This document shows positions 1-11,639 of a stretch of 64,000 nucleotides of DNA, one piece after another; the first letter of the stretch is position 1; every line of letters begins with the position of its first letter. Source of the stretch: Cliona cf. orientalis. Its lineage: Eukaryota; Porifera; Demospongiae; Clionaida; Clionaidae. The stretch lies in the NCBI GenBank assembly GCA_963930775.1, contig OZ005689.1, forward strand, positions 21,023,262 through 21,087,261, written 5' to 3'. Both the position numbers and the translations under genes were made by a program. Under the pieces are notes generated by a model that worked only from the letters and a program-made list of their open reading frames with translations, ran no database searches and was not told the origin of the DNA.

Positions 1-313
1 CGAGTCGATGGGTTCAGGACAAACACTGTCTTGGCATTCTGGGGGACAGCAGTCTCGTATCTTCTCAAAGAGATACTTTCTCCTCTCCAGTGAAAACCCA
101 GGTGGTGGAATAATTGCTCCTTTTTGTCTGGACTCCATGTGGGATCCCTCAGAACTGTGCCTCCAAGTATACGGTTTTGTCTGTATTTTTACGGATTTCA
201 CCTTACCTGTACGGTTGTACGGAATTTACTATAAATTTACGGATTTTTGCGGTAGTATACTGTTAGCTGTTGTAACCCGAACCATATGACCAGTGTCAGG
301 TCTGTAAATAAAA

Positions 314-2742
314 ATGGATGCTAGCACCAGTTCAAGTACCTTGACTGACTCGATGTCTATGGGTGATGATGACTCTGAGACTGAAGAAGCGGTGCTTCCT
401 AAACGACCAAGACTCGGTTCTCAGCGGAGATCGATCGTCACAGGGAGCGGAAAGTACAGGAAGAGCTGGAACATACCGTTTATTGTGGCAAGCACAAAGG
501 GGGAAATATGCGCACTGTAAACTTTGTTCTTGCGATTTTTCCGTCTCTCACGGTGGACATAATGATGCTAAACGTCACTGTGATTCTGCAGAGCATCAAA
601 AGAAACACAGTGAGTTACAGTCCAACACTTCTATTACAATGGGGAATCTAGTGTGTCTCATAGTTTAAAAGTGATATCAGCTGAGGTAATGATGGCAGTT
701 TATTGCCTTGCATAACTTACCTTTTCAAGCAGCTGATCATCTTAGTGACTCAGTCTCGTCCATGTTTCCAGATTCTCTAATTGCGGCTGATTTTTCCTCC
801 AAGCATACCAAGACTAAGTCTATTATCTGTGATGCTCTTGATCCTTTCCTTAAAGAGCCAATTATTGACTCGTTGAAATCCACTCCCTTTAACCTTATGT
901 GTGATGAATCAAATGACAAGGGAGACCAATGTAAGCTTCTTACTATCTTGGATAGATTATTTGATGCTAACACTGAGTCTATTGTTCAGGGGCGTAGCCA
1001 GAGGGGGGCACAGGGGGCATTTGCCCCCCCCTTTTTTCCCAGAGTCATGTAATATTTATCACTTCTTACCGTATAATTACCAGCACCAAGTTGTTACAGC
1101 AGTCTTCAGAGTCAAAAATCATCACAGAAAAGCTGACTAAAAAGCTATCTGTAAACAAACTTTCGAGCTATGCCTCGATCGAGCAGTGTCTAGTCTGGAA
1201 TCTCGAACTTTTGATGAGTTCAAAGGGCACAAAACGGAGCGCGTGAGTTAATTAGTGGGTGTGATTTCCGGTCTAAAATTTTTCGCGCGCTTTGCGCACA
1301 ATCTTGCCCCTTCTTTTCTAAAATCCTGGCTACGCCCCTGTGCCATCTGGAAAATGTGGGTACAACAGATTTTACCGCTGAAGGCATATTTTCCGCCCTG
1401 AAGGACACCGTAGAGCGTTATGATTTACCTTTAGCCAATGTTATGAGCTTTACATCTGACACTTGTAACGTAATGAAAGGGGCACGAGGTGGTGTCATTG
1501 CTAAGCTTCGCTCTGTTCAACCAAAGATCATTGATGTGCACTGTATTTGCCACTTGGTTAGCTTGTGTATAAAATCGGCTGTCAAGGGTCTCCCATTGAA
1601 GGTCGATGATCTGCTTATTGATATTTATTATCATTCCGAAATAGTGTTAACAGGGTAGTATCGTTATAAGAATATGCTGAGTTCTGTTGTGTAGAGTTCA
1701 AGTGCATTCTCAAGCACTGTGAAACCAGGTGGCTTTCCCTATGTAGGGCTATAAACCGTACACTAGAGATGTGGGATCCGTTGCTTTCTTATTTCACAAG
1801 CCATGTGGACGTAGAAAAGCCAGGCAAAGTTAAGACGATATTTACACTAATGAGTAGGCCATCTACAAAGCTTTGGCTATGTTTTCTTTCTAATGTGCTA
1901 GCAATATTTGACAGGTTCAATACCTTCTTTCAAAGTTCAAAGATATCAACAGCTCATAAACTGCATGGTGAATGTGTACATCTCCTGAAAACAGTACTGG
2001 GTTTTTTTTATAAAGCCATAGCTTATTAAGGAGCATTTGGATGATTTAACAAAACTCAAGTATCGTGATGCTTCTACCCATCTTCCTGATGATGAATTAT
2101 TTATCGGGGATAATACAACTGCCCTAGCTGTTCACCTAAGTGATAACGAAGATGAATAATATTATTATTGAATGAATTTTATAAGGGAGTCGTACAATTC
2201 TATCAGTGTTTTATTCAGAAATAGCTACAGAAATTCGACTTCAAATCTCAGTTATTACAGATCCTTTCATTTCTTGATCCAGCCAATAGTCAGGGCATAA
2301 AGCAGTGTACTTTTGATCAAATTGATGACCTACTTCCAATCACATTTGATAAAGCTGTTGTGAAAATAGAGCATCGTGAATTTGTGCTTGATTGTGATGT
2401 TTGCTGTGATGCGGTAAAGTTTTAGATCAACGTATACAACATGAAATCACCCATGGATGAATACAAAATTAATACAAGAATCTTGCAGCTATTGCTTTGA
2501 AGTTGCTGTCTATTCCTACATCTACATCTAATGTAGACTGTGAGTATGTTTTTAGCCATGTACGGAGAATAAAAACAGACTTTCGATCTTCTTTATCAGC
2601 AGAAACAATATCGTCTTTGATAGGGTGTCACTTCAATAAAACCAGCAAATGCTGTGAGTTCACTAAGTTTGAAGACTTCTTACTTGTTAGAGCTAAACAA
2701 TGTACACATAAAAGAAACTTATCTTACAATGCATCAAGTTAG
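314..2742 (+). pseudogene. hAT transposase (BED finger / hAT dimerisation) pseudogene
   Basis: The N-terminal part at 314-480 (MDASTSSSTLTDSMSMGDD) continues after a frame change into a BED-like finger. That finger has YAHCKLCSCDFSVSHGG with Cys-x2-Cys and a later HCDSAEHQ. The middle part carries PFNLMCDESNDKGDQCKL and, past an inserted miniature element, VMSFTSDTCNVMKGARGG and DVHCICHLVSLCIKSA. The C-terminus (2497-2742) reads LLSIPTSTSNVDCEYVFSHV, the region corresponding to the hAT dimerisation segment. Several frameshifts and stops between 1658 and 2497 make it non-functional. The family resembles the DUF4371/KIAA1586-like hAT proteins of animals. Confidence 0.75.
987..1340. mobile_element. 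Miniature TIR element inside the hAT transposase
   Basis: CAGGGGCGTAGCCAG at 987-1001 is the exact reverse complement of CTGGCTACGCCCCTG at 1326-1340. The 354-bp interior has no coding potential. If the insert is removed, the hAT reading frame joins without a break (TESIV to CHLENVGTTD). I do not see a clear target duplication. The related end CAGGGGCGTAGGAAG at 11896 and the element at 42342-42683 show that this end type recurs in the window. Confidence 0.8.
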
Positions 2743-2875
2743 TGTATAATATTATTTGTATTGTATATATACTTGTATGCTATCGTCATATTACACTGAA
2801 AATGACCATAAAATACTGAAATTTTAACTTTTTTATACTGAAACTGTAAATGCCTACTTGGAGGCTCTGTCAGAA

Positions 2876-3394
2876 GGCTTATCTCCCTCTCTTGTGAGTC
2901 AACACCAAAGCTTTCCCGTGATGAGTTTTGGAAAATCGCATGTGGTGCATTGTCTTTATTCCCTTAAACGCAGCTTGCTTAAAGGAAGGGTCGAAGTAGT
3001 CTGCCCAGTTGTATGTTGGTACAATAACTGTTCCATCCTGAGCACCTACAAGCTGGGCGTGATTGACCTCAGCAGACTCCTCCACAACTCGGACGATATC
3101 GTCAAGACAGCCACACTTCGTGCGTCGAAATGCCCTCTTTAGCAGGCCGAAGCACCAATCAGGAGCAAACTTGGTATGCCCGACGATTAAAAAGGACACA
3201 GTGATGTTGTTGAGCCCAACCATCACCCTCCACGCAAGATAATGTATTATATATCGATTCTTGTTCTGACCTGAACAGTTATCTGCGTGGAGGGTGAGGT
3301 CAGATTCTCCTAGACTGTGGTGTTCCAGGTAGTGGTGAAGCGTGCTGATGATGCTGTTAGCACCCTTGCCGGTGTTGACAGCCTCATCTATCAA
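2876..3394 (-). CDS. DUF7869 core exon
   Basis: This is the best-preserved exon of the decayed gene. Near its start it reads TLHADNCSGQNKNRY, then SFLIVGHTKFAPDWCFGLLK, RRTKCGCLDDIVRVV and VGAQDGTVIVPTYNW. The Asp-Asn of HADN and the downstream Asp of APDW are the residues I would suspect in an RNase H-like fold, but that is inference. The reading frame slips by one base just before the hAT junction (GKALV then VDSQEREIS in the next frame). The continuation ERRKYLFEKIRDCCPPECQD lies at 154-1 on the far side of the insertion. The exon is therefore real, but it cannot encode a complete product. Confidence 0.75.
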
Positions 3395-3904
3395 GTAATT
3401 AACCTGTGGGGAATAATTAAATTTTTATCCGTTAATCCTAGTTTATTATCGTGTGCATGTAAGCACCGTACATGTTCTAATTATAGCCCACCCATATACA
3501 TGAAGCATTTATGTGGACTTAAATTTTATGTAGGTAGGATAAACATTGCGATTACAATACTTCTCCTGACGTGGTATTGCTTCGCAACAGATACCGAAGA
3601 TCCCACACTTTCATGGCGTCAAAAAATACACGAGTCCTGGCTGCTGTGGATCGGATGGGTAATGGACCTATGATTATATAACTGGTAAGTTGCATGTATG
3701 AAACAGTTTCTATCCATACTAGTTGAGCCATGTCAAAACTATAATGCATGGTGATGTTATGTGTTCCAGGACTCAACCGTGCATTAAGGCACGGTGGCTT
3801 CAGCTCTCCGTCTACCATGAAAGATTGTTGCAGGACTCCCTTGGATGCGTCAACCAAGCTCTTGTAATAGGAGCGTTCTTGAGTTGCCAGGGAGAGATGT
3901 GCCT

Positions 3905-4028
3905 CAGCGTCCTTAAGTACCTTTATACGGAGGTTGCAGCACATGCATATGTGAGGTAAATGTTTGAGCGTCCTTAAGTACCTTTATACGGAGGTTGCAG
4001 CACATGCATATGTGAGGTAAATGTTTGA
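3905..4028. repeat. Tandem duplication of ~62 bp covering a splice acceptor
   Basis: The segment CGTCCTTAAGTACCTTTATA... occurs twice in direct succession with near identity (about 3905-3966 and 3967-4028). On the minus strand the unit contains the intron end and the first codons of the exon VLKDAEAHLSL of the DUF7869 gene, so the acceptor is present twice. Confidence 0.85.
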
Positions 4029-4047
4029 GTAGATATGTGCACACAAT

Positions 4048-4067
4048 GGGGGGGGGGGGGGGGGGGG
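4048..4067. repeat. Poly-G tract
   Basis: A run of 20 G bases lies in an intron of the DUF7869 gene. Its exact length may be a sequencing estimate. Confidence 0.9.
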
Positions 4068-4881
4068 TTGCATTCTGTATGACATTTTGTATGTGTATGT
4101 ACAATGTCATGTGCAAGTGTGTGTGATGTATGGCAAGTGTGCATGTACATTTCTGGGAGGCAAGGAGGATATTTCAGTATGTATGTCTGTATGTGCATTT
4201 GTGCAATACATGCATGTACAAATGTGTGTGTATTGTATCACTGTAGGTTGTGCATATGCATTTACTTGTGATTTTTCAGACTCGGGTGTATTGGCTGCTC
4301 GCATGATTGCTCGACTGTTTTTCTGACACACCCAGCAAAGATCTGACATCGGTTTCATGACCGTGATGTGTGGTGTCAGCTGTCTCCACAGCGAGCAGAA
4401 GGTTGTGTATGCAGCTGCTCTCAGCCCAGTGTCATCGCAGGCCAGCTTGTAGTCGATCCAGACCGCCTAAAACACACACGTAAGGCATTTTATTGTGTAA
4501 GGAACCACAGCAAGGTTAAATTTAAGTGTGCAGATGATAAAAGTGTGTGAGTGATCCTATGACTGTGCATTGCGGCTGGAATGTTTTGTGATTGTGTTAT
4601 TGGTGTATGACATGCCCGAAACTAACTGTTTTGGTGGTACATGTCGGTACCAGCTGAATATCATCCTTCTTGCATCCAGGGATACGCCCAGGAAGAAGGA
4701 TGGCATGTGTCTCAGCATAGTTGTTGAGGAAGCGGACGAGATTCTTGACCTCAACGAAAGATAGAGCATTGTTAAGTAAGCACTTCGTCCGCTTATGTAC
4801 CCTTGTGAGGCCTGTTGCAAGGAAGTGTGCTTTCACAGCCATAAAGCGATCTTTGCCTGAGATTAATATTATTATAATGAC

Positions 4882-5271
4882 ATCCCGGGTGAAAAGGACC
4901 GCGTAAATACGTGGTTAGCACGAGCGTTGGTGGGTACAACGCGGATATCCGCGGAAATACGTGAAATATTGACCGTTCAACGTCGGGTCACGCCCAAACG
5001 CGCGGGTGCAAGCGGTTCAAAAATTAACGACGATAGCATTTCGATGTTCAAGCAAGCTTGTAGCGGGCGATACTCAGGGTCGTTGAAGCTTAGTAGCCGA
5101 AGGTTCGAACGCGCACACAATCGAAGCGCTCCTCTCTTAACTTTGTTTTCGATCGAACCGGAAGTGAACGGTTTGGGGCGGTACCCTGCGGTAATACGCG
5201 CGAAATTTGGCATAAAACCGCGTATTTTCAACAATAAACCGCGCGTGCACGCATTCCTTTTCTCCCGGGAT
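4882..5271. mobile_element. Candidate miniature TIR element in a DUF7869 intron
   Basis: The left end ATCCCGGGTGAAAAGGA (4882-4898) mirrors the right end TCCTTTTCTCCCGGGAT (5255-5271) with one mismatch. The interior is CpG-rich, unlike the AT-rich surroundings. The ORFs seen in it on both strands have no recognisable domain. I could not define a target duplication. Confidence 0.65.
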
Positions 5272-6299
5272 TGTGGTATTCACATGCTCCCACCTCCTTT
5301 AATGGCTATCATACCAATTCCATGCAGCTTCTGAAATGTTTTGCCACATATTCTCCATCCACCGTGATGGAACAGCATGGCTGACCGTTGTCTGGGAGAT
5401 GGTAGACTTGGGTACAGTCTCGGTGTCATTCGACAGTAGTGCCATTATTTGGCCGAGGAGTACCAAATCAAGCTCATCCCTGGTGAGTGCCATTCATTGT
5501 TGCCTGTAGTCTTTGTAATGTGCCCGACTGAACAGTGTAGAGCTTGGTTTCCCTTTTGCTCTCTTACAGCCACAGCCCTTCTCCAATAACCTAGTGAGGT
5601 CTGGATCAAGGTCCTCCTCCTGGTTGATTAGTGAATGGTGAGGCAAGTATCTGGATATTTGGCTGCTTGGAGACACTTACCACACTGTTCTCAGCACGCT
5701 CAGGACTCTCCAACATTGGTGCTCCATCCATGCTTCCCAATCTCTCACTCACACTCTCTGTACTAGCTACTGTGGTTGCTGGTACTTGGCTGGCTTGAGG
5801 TGAGGAGTCTGGTGGTTGCTCCAGGATGTCAGCAGGAATATTGGCTACTACCTCCTCTATGTCAACAATGAGAGGACTGTCACCGTCACACAAGTTGCCA
5901 TCACCACAAAAATGTAGATTTAGTTTTGTTCATGCATTTAATTTATTGTCTTTTATTAATACTGAAATAATTATCAGCAGTAGCCTGGTCATCGTCTTCT
6001 GTCTCTTCATCTACGTATGTAAGAATGGTAGAATAGGGTTTACTAGAAGAACGATACCTTACCTGAGGAAAGTTCGCCGTCACTATTAACCGGGTCATCC
6101 CCGCAAAGGTATTCCTCGATAAAATCAAAGAGGGCGGAGCCATCTGAAGTACCAAGGTCGAAGCCTTCTCCCGCGAGGCGATTGATCGCTCGAGCTGCTT
6201 CTTTGGAAGAGGACATTTCGAAAGTGGCTGCTTCTCTGAACAGAATCCTGTAACAGCTAGATTCCCGTGCGCGCGCTTGTATTGTCATGTAAGCGTCCA

Positions 6300-7250
6300 A
6301 TTAGCGTCCTTAGCAACGCTCTCTGTATACTTGTGATATAGCCTCACTGGCGAACAGACATGGCTTGGCGTCTGGGCTTATTTCGCCCTTATGGTGACGC
6401 TTTGAGCCTTCTAACTTCTCAGGTATGTAAATAGGTCATTTATCTACCCATCCATGCAATAATCGCGATTTTGACAAAATTCAGCCCAGTGGCCTAAAAC
6501 CGCCCATAGCCATTATTGTACATTGTCGTGACATGCCGGGTTTTCGCAGATCCGGTCACATATAGGCATTAATTTTTGTGGGTGGGAAGATTTCGTGACT
6601 GCCAAGTCAATCATGAAAGTAACCAAAATTAGCACCCCATGAAAATTACCCGCCATACGGTATATGGAATTTACAAGACAAAAAATTGTGAAATTGGCAA
6701 AAATTTCTGCATATACGGTATAATATATTATTACAAAAGTAAATACCCACATAATATTATTATCATTAGGATTAAGAATATTATGGGTATACTATACAGT
6801 ATACATCGTTTTGAGCATAATAATGGTGGTGTATATTGATTTAACAGGTTTGGAGGTCCTGAATTGAAAGTGTCATGGCAACCATCTAGCAATCTCAAGA
6901 AGTGTTTAATCGACGAATTTGAGCAGAGAATTACTTGTGATGTTGATGTTGTATCACCCAGTTACGGGAGTACAGCACACACACCTGTTGTTAGCCAAAA
7001 ATCGCTCACACATGATGGCCCACCGCCACCTTCCAAAAGAAACGGAGTACTTTTGCTGCGCCTCCAGATAATGGGTATATTATTCTCAATAATCTTAAGG
7101 TACCATCAAATTGCGTGGGCGTGAGGTGGGGAATATGACATCTAAACCACATCAAAGTCTTAAGGGAGGTGAATGCTGTGTGACCACGCCCTTTTAATTG
7201 CTCAGGTCTCAGGGGTGTGGCTGCTAGAGCCGGAAGTGTTCATTTAATAT
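6300..7250. other. Gene-poor stretch with element ends
   Basis: I see no supported gene here. A solo TIR of the TATATGTGACCGGATCT family is present in inverse orientation at about 6532-6566 (it reads GCCGGGTTTTCGCAGATCC); no partner end is visible. AT-rich sequence at 6570-6800 contains two similar strings (CATACGGTATATGG and TATACGGTATAAT) that look like worn miniature-element ends. The ORF at 6864-7124 has no recognisable domain. Confidence 0.5.
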
Positions 7251-7319
7251 CCTCAATGGACCGGAAGCTGCCGCCACTCCTCCAGCACTTCCCTATTGTG
7301 GTCGAACACTTCCAAGTCC

Positions 7320-10100
7320 TCACTTATCTCCTTCTCTACCCTCTTTCCACTCCCACTCCTTCCATTCATCCTGATTCTTCAATAGGGCCTGCTCCCTCAT
7401 TATGACTGCCTCCTCCATCAACGTCAGGTCACGCTCCCTCAATTCCGTTACGTCTTTCCTTAGAGCCGTTTGAGGAGGAGGAAGTTTCTCCTCAATTGAA
7501 GGGCTATTAAAAAGCAGTGAGGAAGGAGGACTGCACTGCTCAATTGGCAGTAGCTTGAGGCCATAATTGAGCTTTACTGGTAGGTATTCTCCCTGTTCGA
7601 CTTCGGGATTCCTGTCAAAGGACACGCTAAGCCTGACTTGACCTATTGTAACATAGGGAGTTCCTGTGTGCTCACGTCTACGTCTACTTCTGCATGTGAC
7701 AAGTGCTGCAGTGCTAAGAACATTCCGTGCATCAAGCTCTCCATCGTCTGCTTTATGGACAATATCCTGTAGTTTCTTCAGCTTCACAAAACGTGACAGG
7801 TTGGTTGACCTGACTTGACTGTGTAGCAACTTCACATCTCTTGCCAGTAGAGTAGGATGGCCGTTATGCAAGCTACGGAGAGTAGGTGTCGCGTTGTTGA
7901 CTTTGCCCTGATAGCTTTTACAGCATTCCTCACACATCGCGTGAGCCTCTGACTAGGGTCGACTGTCTTCCTTGCCTCATTTTTTGTTAGCAAGAAGTAG
8001 TCTCTCATCAGGGGAGTAGCAGCCATCACCATCCTTTCTGTACCATCACTTGTCATGCCCCCCCACACAACATATCCCTCAGCATTATCATCGTGAATGC
8101 ACTCAGTGAGAAAGTGATTGACCTTGCATGAACCGTTTTTCTGGGAACCAATGGCATCTCCTTTGCAAGTGTAGCTGCTATACAAGCCTTAATGTCTTGT
8201 GTGATCAAATAGATCCATGGCCATGTTTAAGAACAACTTGGTGGACATTTCAGATGGTAATTACTGAGGATCAAACACTCGATCTCTGTACTCCTCAGTG
8301 GTCATAACATCAAAGACCCAGCCATCATCATCATTCACCTTCTTGAAGGAGTCGATGCTGAGCACAATCTTCATGTCCACCAGGTCGTACTTGAACTGCG
8401 TCACAACAATGTCGCCTGCCTTACTGCATCGCTGGAAGAGAGTTGTGCATACAGCTTATTGAGCAATACGATCATTGATGTTGCGGCAAGGCTGACCTTT
8501 GGAGTGGCAAGTGGGAAGAAAGCTTAAAAGTGTCTCACACAATAATAGAGTTGTGAGTGTACCAGGCCCGCTGAGGGTGCTGTTGATGGCTGCAAGCAGT
8601 GGAGCATAGAGCTCTGCAACCATCTTGTTCATATAGCTGCCAAATTGCCCCCTCGTCACCTACATGCATGCAAGGTAAAATTGTCACAATTCTTTTGCCA
8701 CACAGTCTCCAACCTCACCTTCACCAGTAGGCGATCATCTACTACTGCCTGTGCAATGTTTGTGTGATGAAATTCAGAGAGAAACGAGAGATCGCTACCC
8801 ATCAACACCACCTCTAATCGGGCTTCAAATGGCTCACTAGTGCTTACAATCTCCATCAGCTCCCTTTTTGTTCTTTCTGAGTGCACCTCATCCCAAATTG
8901 TTCTAAACCTTCGATTGATCTTGACGTACTCCTCACCTAACATGTGAGGAGATGAGGCCTCGCAACAAGGGGCACACGCTCCTCCATGGCCTTGACAAAT
9001 GGTGTATAAAGCTGTAGATACATCAGTCTGGCTGATGGTCCTACAGCATCCTCTAGCACATCATGCAGAGGGAATGTCACTGTGACATTTCCCAACTCCC
9101 ATAGAGAAAAGCGTGAGAATGTACCCACCGCTCTTGTAGAGAGAAACAAACATGACCAACTCACAAAATGAAGCTCTAACCCCTCGTCCATTCTTTAATC
9201 CTCAGTCGATCCCAGAAGAGCTCGTACACATCTTCGTTAGAGGAAAAATTCAGAGCAAGATGGACGGAGATGGAATCTATGTGATCCGCTTGAAACATTG
9301 ACCCAAACCAAACGATTCTGGTCCCAATGTGTCACCAGTACGGAAGAAAAAACGTTGTAAAGGGCAAAAAACTACTTGAGAGTAGTAAAGTGGGTGGAGG
9401 ACGAGGTTGCCTCTTCAAACTTCTCATCTAGCTCATCAAGATCCTCGCGATAAAGTCGCACATACTTTGGAGAATATCTGTTGACAGGGCTGTCTCAACA
9501 GTGTTGAAACGTCTTGTCCTAGATGTTTCCAGAGATGTAATTGCTGGGAGAAGCCAGTTGTTGGGTGATTAAAAAGTGAATTGCCTTGATATACCAACTA
9601 TGCCATCCATGTCAAGCTTGTAGTTTGTCATAATTCCTAAAAATGTGCATGACATGCAAGGAATTGAACACCGAGAAGGAAGTATGGATGAGTTCCCATC
9701 CTGATCCTGATCATCTTCCTGATACATGCATGCATGCATGTCATGTACGTAATTGGACATGTGTACATACAGAGCCGACTGCACGTAATAATGTTTATAC
9801 CCATAGGCTCCTAGAGAGTAAACGAAATATTATACCACATGTAAAAAGGCATGCGTGTAAAACTCACCTGTGACATCAGCCGATGAGAACGTCTAGGTAC
9901 CTATTTATTGGATGTATAATTGTTATCACTATGGACATTCATGTTTGTGAACCTACTGTTTGGATTCTCTTCGAAGGTACATACTAATTGGTGTAATATT
10001 ATGCATGTGTACATACATATGTATACACTAATGATCAACTATAAATTTACTCATACAGCTAACCTCAATTTCCTCCGGATTGTAGTCGCTATCCTCCTCC
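7320..10100 (-). CDS. Unrecognised multi-exon gene with C-terminal coiled coil
   Basis: I do not recognise this gene. A likely first exon at about 10100-10070 reads MEEDSDYNPEEIE. Later exons are near 9540-9380 (VRLYREDLDELDEKFEEATS), 9330-9190 (EDVYELFWDRLRIKEWTRG), 9190-8955, 8943-8680, 8659-8460, 8430-8270 (AGDIVVTQFKYDLVDMKIVL), 8185-7930 and 7937-7320. Minus-strand intron borders look plausible at several junctions. The end of the protein is rich in Glu, Arg and Lys (TELRERDLTLMEEAVIMREQ), consistent with a coiled coil. The 8185 and 7937 pieces overlap in different frames, so there is one frameshift or an unseen short intron. It could be a host gene or an element gene; nothing in it identifies an enzyme. 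Confidence 0.5.
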
Positions 10101-10299
10101 ATTGTCTTCTGTGAATTAAACAGTGCCTCCGCTGATCACGCATACCTTTTCCTATCCCACCCTATACCACATCCATTGTTAAGTAATGCAATCAAGTACT
10201 TATATTTTTCTGGAGCTGGAGGGAGATTAGGCAATGTCTCCTGTACAATAAGGTATATATACATGTATCACTTGCGTACAAATACACTCTCAGAGGGCG

Positions 10300-10935
10300 A
10301 GAAATTTTAGAAACAAGGAGAGAGCACCTACATGCATGTCACTTATGATGTTGCAATACACATAGCCTGTCCTCAATTATAGCAGTAACATTGTTAAAGA
10401 GCACTTCCATGCTGCACAAACGTATTATTCAGAGGGCAATTAAGGCATATCCATGCATTGTATAATTCAAGGCATTGACAACTTAGAGAAATGAGAGCAC
10501 CTACCTACCTACATGCATGCCACTCCTGATATTGCAATGCACCTCCACGCTTAGTCTGTATACTAGTAGAGTATTATAATTATTTCTTCCTAATTAAAGA
10601 GCACCTCAGTGCTGTTTCATCTACCACAAGCACATAATTCAAGGCATGTCCAAGCATTCATGCCACTCCTGATATTGCATCTCCATGCTTAGTCTGTACT
10701 CAATTAAGGCCGTATATGATTATTTTTTTCCTAATTAAAGAGCACCTCCATGCCATGCCACTACAAACATAATTCAAGGCATGTCCATGCATTGACAACT
10801 TAGAGAAATGAGAAGAACTACACGCATGCCACTCCTTATATTGCACCTTCATGCTTAGTCTGTACTCAATTACGGCAGTATATAATTGTTTTTTTCCAAA
10901 TTAAAGAGCACCTCCATGCCGTTTTATCCACCACT
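10300..10935. repeat. Diverged tandem repeat, ~170-190 bp units
   Basis: About four imperfect units share the order: CATGCCACTCCTGATATTGC, then TGCTTAGTCTGTACTCAATT, then TTTTTTCCTAATTAAAGAGC, then CACCTCCATGCC. Clear unit starts can be seen near 10515, 10655 and 10825. There is no coding signal. Confidence 0.75.
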
Positions 10936-11130
10936 AAGGTAAAATTAGCACTTACTCCTAGAACATGATCAGGGAACAACAGCCAGTAACACTCAACCAA
11001 AACTGAGGTAGAAATAAGTGGAGTATTCTTCAAACAGCAAGTCTAAACTTCAAGTAAAAACTCGGCATGCACACACACTCCTCTCTCCTCATGACTCCTA
11101 GGACTGTCTAGGACTGTAAAGAATGAGTTA

Positions 11131-11636
11131 CATGACAAGGGGTGGTCTCTCCTATATCCACTGTGGTTAGGATCTGGGACCAGGGTCACAATTTGTGACC
11201 GCCAAAATTCGGCTGTGACCTAGTGACCACACTTACTTAAAAATTGTCGGCTATTAGTACTATAGCTAGTATAGTAGTAGCCGCGGGCCGCGTGTGCTCA
11301 CGTGAACATAATTATTAATGATTATTAAATATTAGTAACGTAGCTAGCTAGCTAGCTGAGCTGTCAAACATTGAACCAGAACATGTCATATGGATATGGA
11401 ACGTTTAAAGGGCAAGTATATCATCTCTGAATATGTAGCTACCTACGTATTATTTAGCTAGTGTTTGACTTCTCTGACATGTCTCGTCCATGTTTGTGCT
11501 CTGTGACCGTGGAATAGCAATTTTAGCACCGTGACCTGGTGACCACTTATGAAAAACTTTGGTGACCCAGTGACCATCCCGTGACCCCAGTCACAGATCT
11601 AACCACAGTGGGTATAGGAGACACCGCCCCTTGCAT
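11131..11636. mobile_element. Miniature inverted-repeat element (~506 bp)
   Basis: The left end CATGACAAGGGGTGGTCTCT, continuing through CCTATATCCACTGTGGTTAG, is mirrored at the right end by CTAACCACAGTGGGTATAGG, ACACCGCCCC and TTGCATG. The TIRs run about 50 bp with small indels, then continue as GGTCAC-rich sequence. There is no ORF. Confidence 0.75.
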
Positions 11637-11639
11637 GAC

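Larger units (their letters stand above)
155..2869 (+). mobile_element. hAT-like DNA transposon with TIRs and 6-bp target duplication
   Basis: The left end CTGTGCCTCCAAGTA (155-169) matches the right end TACTTGGAGGCTCTG (2855-2869) in inverse orientation with two mismatches. Both sides are flanked by TCAGAA (149-154 and 2870-2875). Inside lie a BED-type zinc finger and a C-terminal hAT dimerisation-like segment on the plus strand, so the ends and content agree. hAT elements usually make 8-bp duplications, so 6 bp is either a decayed or a shorter variant. The element sits inside the last coding exon of the DUF7869 gene. Confidence 0.8.
1..6216 (-). pseudogene. DUF7869-type transposon-derived gene, multi-exon, decayed and split
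   Basis: Conceptual minus-strand exons run from a start near 6216 (MSSSKEAARAINRL) through about 5893-5690, 5600-5305, 4856-4620, 4470-4268, 3930-3730, 3665-3552, 3394-2876 and 154-1. Diagnostic stretches include GCGCK with FSRAHY (near 5550), RICGKTFQKLHGIG (near 5330), NYAETHAILLPGRIPG, MSDLCWVCQ, a HYSFD/HYPSDPQQPG exon junction, and LHADNCSGQNKNRY followed by GHTKFAPDWCFGLLKR. This order is what I know from the metazoan DUF7869 family, which is usually repetitive and probably transposon-derived; its biochemical role is not established. The gene is not intact. There is a stop where the family normally continues (near 5492), frame changes near 5360 and 2900, and a hAT insertion in the last coding exon. 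The 3' end lies outside the window. Confidence 0.75.
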
